Below are positions 23,340-30,497 of a stretch of DNA of 34,607 nt, in pieces (within the stretch, counting starts at the first letter, position 1; each line of letters opens with the position of its first letter). The stretch is from positions 1-34,607 of the forward strand of contig CALARE010000052.1 of NCBI GenBank assembly GCA_937888725.1, written 5' to 3'. The position numbers were made by a program, and so were the translations under genes. The stretch comes from an uncultured Alphaproteobacteria bacterium. Lineage in GTDB: Bacteria; Pseudomonadota; Alphaproteobacteria; CAAHEQ01; UBA3637. Under the pieces are notes generated by a model. That model did no database searches. It was given only the letters and a program-made list of their open reading frames with translations, and had not been told where the DNA came from.

Positions 23340-24629
23340 ATGAGTGAAATTATTGATATTCAAGCAAGAGAAATTTTAGATTCACGCGGTACACCAACGG
23401 TTGAAGTTGATGTTGTATTGGAAGACGGCTCTTTTGGTAGAGCTGCTGTTCCAAGTGGTGCTTCAACAGGTGTGCATGAAGCTGTTGAATTGCGTGATGG
23501 TGACAAATCACGTTTCGGAGGAAAGGGTGTTTTAAAAGCTGTTAATGCTGTTAATACAGAACTCTATGATGCTATTGTTGGTATGCCAGCTGATGAACAA
23601 ATCGAAATCGATCGTGAAATGATTGCATTAGATGGTACAGAAAATAAAGGTCGCTTGGGTGCAAATGCTATTTTAGGTGTTTCACTTGCAATTGCAAAAG
23701 CAGCTGCTGAAAGTGCTGGTTTACCACTTTATCGCTACATTGGCGGGACTTTGGCTCACGTTTTACCAGTTCCAATGATGAACATTTTAAATGGTGGTAA
23801 ACATGCTGATAACCCAATTGATATTCAAGAATTTATGATTATGCCAGTTGGTGCTTCTTCTTGTTCAGAAGCAATCCGTATGGGTGCTGAAATCTTCCAA
23901 GCTTTAAAAACAAATCTTAAAAAAGCTGGTATGAACACAAACGTTGGGGATGAAGGTGGCTTTGCTCCAAACATTGGTTCTGCAAAAGAAGCTTTAACTT
24001 TTATCGTTAACGCTATTGAAACAGCTGGTTACAAACCAGGTGATGATGTCGTTTTGGCATTGGATGCTGCTTCTTCAGAATTCTATGGTGAAGATGGTAA
24101 ATATCATTTAGAAGGCGAAGGAAAAGTTTTAACATCAGCTGAACTTGTTAAATACTATGAAGAACTCGTTAATGAATTCCCTGTTATGTCAATTGAAGAT
24201 GGTATGGCTGAAGACGATTGGGAAGGTTGGGATATGCTTACAAAAACATTGGGCAACCGTATCCAACTCGTTGGGGATGACTTGTTTGTTACAAACACAA
24301 AACGTTTGAAAATGGGTATTGAACGCAAAGTTGCAAACTCAATCTTAATTAAAGTGAACCAAATTGGTTCATTGACAGAAACACTCGAATCTGTTGATAT
24401 GGCTCATAGAGCAGGTTACACAGCTGTTTTATCTCACCGTTCAGGTGAAACAGAAGATGCAACAATTGCAGATATCGCAGTTGCAACAGGTTGTGGACAA
24501 ATCAAAACAGGTTCATTGTCACGTTCAGACCGTTTGGCAAAATACAATCAACTCATTCGTATTGAACAAGAATTAGGGGATACAGCTCAATATGCTGGTC
24601 GTTCAATTTTTGCTACAAAACAAAAATAA
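23340..24629 (+). CDS. eno: Enolase
   Basis: Enolase interconverts 2-phosphoglycerate and phosphoenolpyruvate in glycolysis. The 429-residue length and motifs are typical: EILDSRGTPTVEVDV, VPSGASTGVHEAVELRDGD, LGANAILGVSLA, GGKHADNPIDIQEFMI, DEGGFAPNI, the metal ligands in LALDAASSEFY, SIEDGMAEDDW and VGDDLFVTN, then the catalytic-loop region LSHRSGETEDATIADIAVAT. AAGGAG precedes the ATG. It lies 42 bases after kdsA; its product feeds KdsA as well as glycolysis. Its codons lean strongly towards a restricted set, as expected for a highly expressed gene. Confidence 0.98.
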   Translation: MSEIIDIQAREILDSRGTPTVEVDVVLEDGSFGRAAVPSGASTGVHEAVELRDGDKSRFGGKGVLKAVNAVNTELYDAIVGMPADEQIEIDREMIALDGTENKGRLGANAILGVSLAIAKAAAESAGLPLYRYIGGTLAHVLPVPMMNILNGGKHADNPIDIQEFMIMPVGASSCSEAIRMGAEIFQALKTNLKKAGMNTNVGDEGGFAPNIGSAKEALTFIVNAIETAGYKPGDDVVLALDAASSEFYGEDGKYHLEGEGKVLTSAELVKYYEELVNEFPVMSIEDGMAEDDWEGWDMLTKTLGNRIQLVGDDLFVTNTKRLKMGIERKVANSILIKVNQIGSLTETLESVDMAHRAGYTAVLSHRSGETEDATIADIAVATGCGQIKTGSLSRSDRLAKYNQLIRIEQELGDTAQYAGRSIFATKQK

Positions 24630-24647
24630 TTGACTGTAATAAAAATG

Positions 24648-24683
24648 CACCCCAATGCTTTAAAAGTGTTGGGGTGTTTTTTT
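24648..24683. terminator. Terminator after eno
   Basis: Stem CACCCCAA/TTGGGGTG (24648-24655 with 24669-24676) and seven Ts. The T run touches the stop codon of the convergent invertase gene. A look-alike hairpin ends the autotransporter gene at 28370-28400. Confidence 0.88.
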
Positions 24684-25281
24684 ACCAGTCTTGTCTATTT
24701 ATAAATCGGCGAAGGGTTGTTCTTTCAACCCCCATTAAGTGGGCAATTTGAGATTTTGATACACCTTGGCATAATAATTCTTTAATTTTTTCTTTGCTAT
24801 CTGTTAGTTTTAATTTTTTGTTGCGAGAAGAAACAGGACGCCCTAGTTTTTTGCCTTTTGCTCTAATTGTTTCAAGCGAGGCTTTTGTGCGTTGAGAAAT
24901 AAGACTACGTTCAATTTCTGCCGAAACGCTAAAGGTAAAAGCCATAATTTTTGATTGTAGATCATTGCCTAGTTGATAGTTTTCTTTTATCGTCCAAACT
25001 TGGCATCCTTCATTAAGGCATATTTCCAAGATTTTAAGAACTTCAAGAATAGAACGGCCTAATCTTGATATTTCACAAGCAATCAGAATATCATCTTTTT
25101 TTATTTGATTTAACAAAACACCTAATTTTCTTTTTTCGAGTGGTTTTCTTGATGAAATAGTTTCAGTAACCCAGTGTGTGATTTTGATATTTTTTAAACG
25201 AGCAAATTGTTGAATTTCCCGTTTCTGATGTTCACCAGTTTGTTTATCAGTTGATACACGAATATAACCTATGATTGCCAT
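24682..25281 (-). CDS. Serine DNA invertase, Mpi-like
   Basis: A 199-residue small serine recombinase that cuts and inverts DNA between two short sites. The resolvase domain spans residues 1-140 with catalytic Ser10 in GYIRVSTDKQT, the conserved ACEISRLGRS, and the helix AEIERSLISQRTKASLETIR leading to the DNA-binding part (KLGRPVS). A C-terminal helix-turn-helix follows (VSKSQIAHLMGVERTTLRRF). Phrases such as ETIS, VWTIKENYQLG and SAEIERSLISQRTK match what I recall of Bacteroides Mpi, a master invertase for surface genes, better than transposon resolvases. The start is supported by AAAGGAG. The gene begins 34 bases from a putative inversion site and is divergent from the autotransporter. No transposase is nearby. 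Confidence 0.93.
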   Translation of the reverse strand: MAIIGYIRVSTDKQTGEHQKREIQQFARLKNIKITHWVTETISSRKPLEKRKLGVLLNQIKKDDILIACEISRLGRSILEVLKILEICLNEGCQVWTIKENYQLGNDLQSKIMAFTFSVSAEIERSLISQRTKASLETIRAKGKKLGRPVSSRNKKLKLTDSKEKIKELLCQGVSKSQIAHLMGVERTTLRRFINRQDW

Positions 25282-25314
25282 TTTATTCTCCTTTATAATG
25301 ATGTTAAAAAATGA

Positions 25315-25340
25315 GTTATTTTAAGGAACGATAAAATCAA
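25315..25340. repeat. Left inversion site (imperfect 26-bp dyad)
   Basis: Two 12-base half-sites around an AA core (25327-25328) match each other at 8 of 12 positions after inversion. The central AAGGAACGAT (25323-25332) is repeated exactly, in inverted orientation, at 25464-25473. Half-site length and 2-base core fit Hin/Gin-type serine invertase sites. Confidence 0.65.
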
Positions 25341-25468
25341 CCACTTTTTACTAACGTAGTATTTTTTTATTTTTTTTCATATCTTCTTGTTTTTTTTTAT
25401 AAAAACAGGGTTGTAAAAATTTTATTGATAAATATTTTTTTATATTAAGAGATACTGAGCATAATCGT
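25328..25468. other. Putative invertible promoter segment
   Basis: About 140 bases lie between the centres of two inverted sites, in the gap separating the invertase gene from the autotransporter gene. The segment is very AT-rich with long T tracts. In the present orientation the best plus-strand promoter is weak: TTGTAA (25411-25416), 16 bases, TATTTT (25433-25438). A TTGATT -35-like box lies at its left edge on the minus strand (25335-25340), and inversion would bring it to face the autotransporter. Whether the shown orientation is ON or OFF cannot be decided. Confidence 0.6.
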
Positions 25469-25481
25469 TCCTTTATGTTAT
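25456..25481. repeat. Right inversion site (imperfect 26-bp dyad)
   Basis: Centred on TT (25468-25469), with ATCGTTCCTT (25464-25473) the exact inverse of the left core. The half-sites match each other at 7 of 12 positions. It lies 42 bases before the autotransporter ATG. Confidence 0.65.
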
Positions 25482-25523
25482 CCATAATGTATATCTATTT
25501 ATGTATTTATTGAAGGGGGATTT

Positions 25524-28358
25524 ATGCAGAAAATATATACATTTTTATTCGCTACAACATGTTTTTCATATTCTGCTTGGGCTGAACCATTAGCGGTCAC
25601 ATCTTTTTCGGATTTGATTGTGGAATTAGAGAATAATTCAACTGCCTCAGTTGTTTTTGATGCAACAGGTATTCAAAATATTGATGGATATTTGACCATT
25701 AAAGAGGAGCAGTCGGTTGATTTAGAAAATATTTCTTCATGGAAAAATTCAAATAAAACATTTGAAATTTCAGGCAATGAATACACAGCAGGGACAATCC
25801 CTAGCTTGGGAGGAAGTAATCCTGATGGGATTGGAAAAGAAAGATTAATTATGAATTATGGCTCGCTGAGTATAAAAGGAGCAGATGTCAACAACAATAA
25901 TTTTTTAACATCTTCAAAACCAAATAGTGGTTATGCCCAATGGGGAGCTGCATTTATTCAAAATAAAGGTGTTATTACAGAATTATCGAATGTTATTGTC
26001 CGTGACAACAAGGTTGATACATTAAAAAAACATGATTTTTGGGGTGGACTTATTTCAAATCTTGATGGTGGCGAGATAAAGTCCATTAAAAATAGTTCAT
26101 TTTCTAATAATGAATTTTTAACGCAGCAGAGTGCTCCTCATGGTGCTGTCATATATAATGGTTCGAATATTGGAGAGATAGAAAATGTTGTCTTTGAAAA
26201 TAACCATATGCAAGCATTTCTAAATAATAGTGGTGGTGAGCATGGTACTGTGATTGACAACAACCAATATGGTGTTATTAAAAAGATTTCAAATGTAAAA
26301 TTTATAAATAATAGTGCTCAAAAGAAAGGCAATAATGCCTCTGGACATGTTTCGGGCAGTGCAATTGATAATTATCATATCATTGAGAAAATTTCTGATA
26401 CGGAATTTAAAGGCAATTTTGTTTATGCTGAATCAAAAAGTGTTCCTGTTATGGGGGGTGCTATTAAAAATTTATATTATTCAGATGCTCAGGGGGCTTC
26501 AGGTCGAATTGATGAAATTGTTAATGTTGATTTTATTAATAATTATGCAAAAAATACACAAGGGATGGCATATGGTGGTGCTTTTGCAACAGGTGATGGC
26601 AAAAGGGGAATGTCATCTACTCAAAAAATGATTGGAGTGACATTTAAAGACAATTATGCACAAGGTGATGGCCTAACAGATGGTACCTCAGGTGGTGCTT
26701 TGGGCGGTGGAATTTATAATACAGGTTCTATTGGTGAGTTAAATGGTGAATTTGATGGGAATAAGGCGTTAAGCAAAAATGCCATTGCCCAAGGTGGGGC
26801 AATTTACAATAGTGGGATCATTACAAAAATAATTGATTCTGATTTTGTTGGTAATATCGCCCAAGGGGGAACACAATCCTTAGGGGGTGCGATTTATAAT
26901 ACAGGATCTATTTCTTTTGCTGGTATAAATGTTTTCAAGGGGAATAAAACAGGGAATTCATTTAACGATATTCATAATGATGGTAGTATTACAGTAGATG
27001 GAAATTTAACGCTAGACGGTGGGATTACAGGTTCTGGCGATATCACATTTAAAGAAGGTGCCTCATTGACGGCCGAACTAACAAAAACAATGATTTTGGC
27101 AAATTCTGTTTCTTTTGAAGGTTCAAATAATGTGACATTTAAAATTAACAGTGATTTAAAAGATCAAGAATATGATTTTATTACAGCGACTTTAAGTGGT
27201 GTTGAAAATGTAAATGTGATGGAAAATTTACTTTATGATTTAAGGTTAACTGATTTAGGTAAGGTTTCTGTTACCAAAAAAGAAATTAGCTCGGTGGAAA
27301 ATACGTTAGCTGCAAAACTTGATGACAAGTCAGCTAAAATTATAACCGCTGTTTTAATGGCTGAAGATTCAAGTGAAAATTCTATCAAACAAATAAGCGG
27401 TTCTTTTTCCGATTTAATTCAAGAGGGACGTTATCAATCAGCACGTTCTGCAGCTTATGCGTTAACCCCTTCTGATTCTGGTTATGTTAAGGAATTGGCT
27501 AAATCAGTGAATACACTTTTGCTCGATATGACAAATCGGCGTATGGCATCAATCGGTCGTTCTGGTGGTGATAGCCTAAATGATGCGTCACTTTGGGTTA
27601 AAGGTGTTTATAATCAATCTGAAAAAGAAACAACATCAACTGAAGGCTTTAAAATGAATACAACAGGTATTGTTTTGAGTGCAGATAGAAAATTTAATGA
27701 TGTAACAGTTGGTGTTGGGTATGCGTATACGAATACAGATGCAGATGTTGGTCAAAAAGAAACAACTGTTAATGGGCATAATTTCTTTGTTTATGGGAAT
27801 TATCAACCCAATCGTTGGTTTGTAGATCTCTTGGCAAATATGGGATATAATAAATATAAAGAGAAAAAATATCCAATGAATTTAGAATTGCGTTCCGAAT
27901 TTGATGTCAAGACATATTCCTTTAATTTAATGACAGGGTATGATTTTGTAAATGGACTAACACCATTGGCAGGTGTACGCTATTTGTCAGTACATCAAGA
28001 TAGCTATTTTGATGGTTTACAACGTGTTGGGGCTGAAAATGATGCGGTGATAACAGCTGTTATGGGTGGAAAGTATACCCATCACTTTGATTGTGTAAAT
28101 GGTGTTAATATCCAATCTGTTGCTCAAATTTTGGCGACTTATGATATTGTTGCTGATGATAATTATGCTCATGTTTCGGTATTAGATGGTGGAACATATC
28201 AAATTGAGGGTGATTCGTTAGCTAAATTTGGTATTGAAGGTAAATTAGGTGTTACAGCGACACTGGATAATTTTGATATCGGCTTAGATTATTTAGGTGG
28301 ATTTAAAAAGGATTATCAAAATCATACAGGTGTCGTTAAAGCAACATATCACTTTTAA
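25524..28358 (+). CDS. Autotransporter with Pmp-like GGAI repeats, 944 aa
   Basis: Type V secreted surface protein. The signal peptide ends at AWA (residue 20). The passenger (~21-600) is a predicted beta-helix with repeated GGAIYN/GGAIKN/GGALGGG and F-x-x-N (FKDN, FVGN, FKGN) units, as in chlamydial polymorphic membrane proteins. The linker (~600-680) is helical. From about residue 685 (DASLWVKGVYNQSE) a 12-strand-type autotransporter barrel runs to the C-terminus GVVKATYHF, whose final Phe is the BamA recognition signal. GGGGG precedes the ATG. It lies 42 bases after the putative inversion segment, so its expression is probably phase variable. Adhesion is the likely role, inferred from family. 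Confidence 0.93.
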   Translation: MQKIYTFLFATTCFSYSAWAEPLAVTSFSDLIVELENNSTASVVFDATGIQNIDGYLTIKEEQSVDLENISSWKNSNKTFEISGNEYTAGTIPSLGGSNPDGIGKERLIMNYGSLSIKGADVNNNNFLTSSKPNSGYAQWGAAFIQNKGVITELSNVIVRDNKVDTLKKHDFWGGLISNLDGGEIKSIKNSSFSNNEFLTQQSAPHGAVIYNGSNIGEIENVVFENNHMQAFLNNSGGEHGTVIDNNQYGVIKKISNVKFINNSAQKKGNNASGHVSGSAIDNYHIIEKISDTEFKGNFVYAESKSVPVMGGAIKNLYYSDAQGASGRIDEIVNVDFINNYAKNTQGMAYGGAFATGDGKRGMSSTQKMIGVTFKDNYAQGDGLTDGTSGGALGGGIYNTGSIGELNGEFDGNKALSKNAIAQGGAIYNSGIITKIIDSDFVGNIAQGGTQSLGGAIYNTGSISFAGINVFKGNKTGNSFNDIHNDGSITVDGNLTLDGGITGSGDITFKEGASLTAELTKTMILANSVSFEGSNNVTFKINSDLKDQEYDFITATLSGVENVNVMENLLYDLRLTDLGKVSVTKKEISSVENTLAAKLDDKSAKIITAVLMAEDSSENSIKQISGSFSDLIQEGRYQSARSAAYALTPSDSGYVKELAKSVNTLLLDMTNRRMASIGRSGGDSLNDASLWVKGVYNQSEKETTSTEGFKMNTTGIVLSADRKFNDVTVGVGYAYTNTDADVGQKETTVNGHNFFVYGNYQPNRWFVDLLANMGYNKYKEKKYPMNLELRSEFDVKTYSFNLMTGYDFVNGLTPLAGVRYLSVHQDSYFDGLQRVGAENDAVITAVMGGKYTHHFDCVNGVNIQSVAQILATYDIVADDNYAHVSVLDGGTYQIEGDSLAKFGIEGKLGVTATLDNFDIGLDYLGGFKKDYQNHTGVVKATYHF

Positions 28359-28362
28359 ATAA

Positions 28363-28405
28363 CAAAAAAACACCCCAGTTCTTTTATAGGATTGGGGTGT
28401 TTTTG
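28363..28405. terminator. Bidirectional terminator between autotransporter and recX
   Basis: An 11-bp stem (28370-28380 with 28390-28400), starting ACACCCCA/TGGGGTGT, with A/T runs on both flanks. It sits between the convergent stops at 28358 and 28448. Confidence 0.87.
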
Positions 28406-28447
28406 TAAACTTTAGTATATCTTTAATCGTTGCTTTTAATTATTTGA

Positions 28448-28984
28448 TTATTCAATAAAATAGTCATCAAAACCGTCTGTTTTTGTCTGAAGTGCTTGTT
28501 GGGCAATTTCATAACTAAATCCAGCACGAGCAAGGGCGGCTAAATCCTTTTGATAAAAAGCATTGGCATCTTTGCTTCTAAATTGTCCTTTTTTATGTTT
28601 TTTCAACCACTTTTCAGCCCTTGTTAAATCAGAAGATTTATTTTCTTCATCATACTTATTTAATAATTCTTGACTGATATCATTTGATATCCCGCAAGCT
28701 TTAAGCTTGTTTAAAATAAAAGATTTTGATTTTCCCGCTTGAGAGAGATTTTTAATTTGTATTTTTGCAAAACGTTCATCGTTTAAATATCCCAAATCTT
28801 CCACCCGTTTAATCACGTTTTGAATAAGTGCAGGGGTGTTATCGGGTATAATTGCACCTTTTAATTTTTCTTTTTGAATCCGCCTTTCAAGCATTTGTTT
28901 GACTTTAAATTTAGATGAATCAAATCGTTCCAAATAAAAAAGCGTGATATTATATAAGCGTTGTTCCGTTATTTGTTTTGCCAT
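28448..28984 (-). CDS. recX: RecX regulatory protein
   Basis: RecX binds RecA filaments and limits recombination. The 178-residue all-helical product has the three-helix repeat pattern: NITLFYLERFDSSKFKVKQM, VEDLGYLNDERFAKIQI, FILNKLKACGIS and LAALARAGFSYEIAQQAL. GYLNDERFA is the family's best-kept motif. AGG lies 7 bases before the ATG. recA is not adjacent; the gene is divergent from hslO, with the start regions only 100 bases apart. Confidence 0.9.
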   Translation of the reverse strand: MAKQITEQRLYNITLFYLERFDSSKFKVKQMLERRIQKEKLKGAIIPDNTPALIQNVIKRVEDLGYLNDERFAKIQIKNLSQAGKSKSFILNKLKACGISNDISQELLNKYDEENKSSDLTRAEKWLKKHKKGQFRSKDANAFYQKDLAALARAGFSYEIAQQALQTKTDGFDDYFIE

Positions 28985-29030
28985 TTTTACCTCATTATTA
29001 TAAAAAGAAGTCTAAAATACTTTTTTAACA

Positions 29031-29059
29031 TTGACAAGAAAAAACCTTTTTATCATAAT
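29031..29059 (+). promoter_or_regulatory. Promoter of hslO
   Basis: TTGACA (29031-29036), 17 bases, CATAAT (29054-29059), 27 bases before the ATG at 29087. No heat-shock-type promoter is obvious. Confidence 0.75.
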
Positions 29060-29086
29060 ATAAAAAAACTATTAAAGGAGAAAATT

Positions 29087-29926
29087 ATGGACTCAATAAT
29101 GCCATTTGTGCTTGAAAATTTACGGTTTAAAGGTGTTTATATCGGTGCTGATACGGCAATACAAGAAATTTTAGATTGTCATTCCTATCCCATTGTGGTT
29201 CAAAAGGTATTGGCTGAAGCGACAGTTCTTGCTATCGCATTAGCCCAAAGCATCAAATATCAAGGTGTTTTTTCACTTGAGGTTCGCTCCAGTGGCCCTG
29301 TTACGTCGCTTTATGTGAATGTAACACATGATAAACAGGTTCGAGCCTATGCCACATTTGATGAAAAGGCTTTGCCATCTGAAGATGATATGAAAAACGA
29401 AACCCTCTTTGGGAATGGTGAGCTTTTATTTTCTGTGACACAAATCGGGCAACAGCCGTATCAAGGAATTGTCCTTTTAAAAGGGGATACTTTGGTCGAT
29501 ACGGTTCTTGATTATTTTAAGCTTTCAGAACAGATTAAAACCGAATTAATTGTTCGGCAAAAAGGGGTTCAAACCCGTTGTTTAATGTTGCAACAAATGC
29601 CTTTAAAAGCAGGGGATGATAAAGAAGAAGTTGCAAATCTCTATGAAACGGCTACTGTTTTAATGAATAGTGTGAAAGATACGGAACTTTTCTATGAAAA
29701 TTTATCTCCCGAAAAATTGCTTTATCGTTTATTCCATGCAAATGATTTGACCGTTTATGAGCCAACAACGCCCGTTTTTTCGTGCCCTTGCCATAAAGAT
29801 AAAATGAAACGCTTTTTATCAAAATTAGATGCTAAAGAGCGGGAAGATTTGTATCAAGATGGTCAAATTGTGACGGAATGTCAGTTTTGTCAACGACAAT
29901 ATGTCTTTAAGCATGAGGATTTTTAA
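29087..29926 (+). CDS. hslO: Hsp33 redox-regulated chaperone
   Basis: Hsp33 is a cytoplasmic holdase that becomes active when oxidants release its zinc. The four zinc cysteines are all present: Cys233 and Cys235 in FSCPCHKD, Cys265 and Cys268 in TECQFCQ. The N-terminal domain has LAEATVLAIALAQSIKYQG, LEVRSSGPVTSLYV and the LFGNGELLFSV region. A longer open frame upstream (28961) is not used: AAAGGAG sits 6 bases before 29087, the promoter lies inside the longer frame, and family members start here (279 residues). The next gene starts right after its stop. Confidence 0.95.
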   Translation: MDSIMPFVLENLRFKGVYIGADTAIQEILDCHSYPIVVQKVLAEATVLAIALAQSIKYQGVFSLEVRSSGPVTSLYVNVTHDKQVRAYATFDEKALPSEDDMKNETLFGNGELLFSVTQIGQQPYQGIVLLKGDTLVDTVLDYFKLSEQIKTELIVRQKGVQTRCLMLQQMPLKAGDDKEEVANLYETATVLMNSVKDTELFYENLSPEKLLYRLFHANDLTVYEPTTPVFSCPCHKDKMKRFLSKLDAKEREDLYQDGQIVTECQFCQRQYVFKHEDF

Positions 29927-30490
29927 ATGAAATATTTTGCCTTTTTTGTATTAGGGTTTTGTTTATTGGGATGCACGGCTCCTAAATTGCATCAATTTAG
30001 TGTGGATACCTTTCAAAATCAAACACCTGTTCAAATGAAGGTAAAAGAAATTGTCATTTCAAATCAAGTTGCTCAGTTTGATAAATTACCCCATATTGAA
30101 AATGAAATGCCAATAACCCCAAAAAATGTGTTGGAAGATTGGGCAAAAAATCGTTTTTATCCTGTAAATTCATCTAAGAAAGCTGATGTAATGCAAGTTG
30201 TAATTGAAAAGGCGTATATGACGAAAAAAGATGAAAAATCAGAAAATTGGTATACATTTGATAATGAAAAGTATCATTTAAGTTATGCTGTAAGGGTTGA
30301 TTTTTTGTTAAATAAAGATGTTGTATATACGTTAGATGTTGGTGGATTTGAAAGTTCCTCTTTGCCAAAACGCAGTTCCTTAAGTGATAAAGAAAAAACG
30401 TTTGAAAAAATGATGAATCAAATGGTTCAAAAAGTTAATCATCAAATTTTGTTGCAAATGCCACCTCAAATGATAGTAAAGGGGCATTAA
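29927..30490 (+). CDS. Hypothetical lipoprotein, 187 aa
   Basis: The signal peptide has lipobox LLGC (acylated Cys near residue 16). The mature part has VKEIVISNQV, LPHIENEMPITPKNVLEDWA, an RFYP turn, VIEKAYMTKK, a central YAVRVDFLLN strand and an acidic helix (LSDKEKTFEKMMNQMVQKV). A similar proteobacterial lipoprotein family with a P-x-x-P-x-x-V-x-x-W pattern is known to me only as uncharacterised. The ATG follows the hslO stop directly, so it is in the same operon. Confidence 0.8.
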   Translation: MKYFAFFVLGFCLLGCTAPKLHQFSVDTFQNQTPVQMKVKEIVISNQVAQFDKLPHIENEMPITPKNVLEDWAKNRFYPVNSSKKADVMQVVIEKAYMTKKDEKSENWYTFDNEKYHLSYAVRVDFLLNKDVVYTLDVGGFESSSLPKRSSLSDKEKTFEKMMNQMVQKVNHQILLQMPPQMIVKGH

Positions 30491-30497
30491 AAATAAA

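Noticed and set aside
24682..25523. Serine recombinase as the resolvase of a transposon
   Set aside because: No transposase, terminal inverted repeats or target duplication are visible, and the paired inverted sites lie beside the autotransporter.
28961..29086. Longer hslO start
   Set aside because: The extension overlaps recX, contains the hslO promoter and has no ribosome site; AAAGGAG marks 29087.
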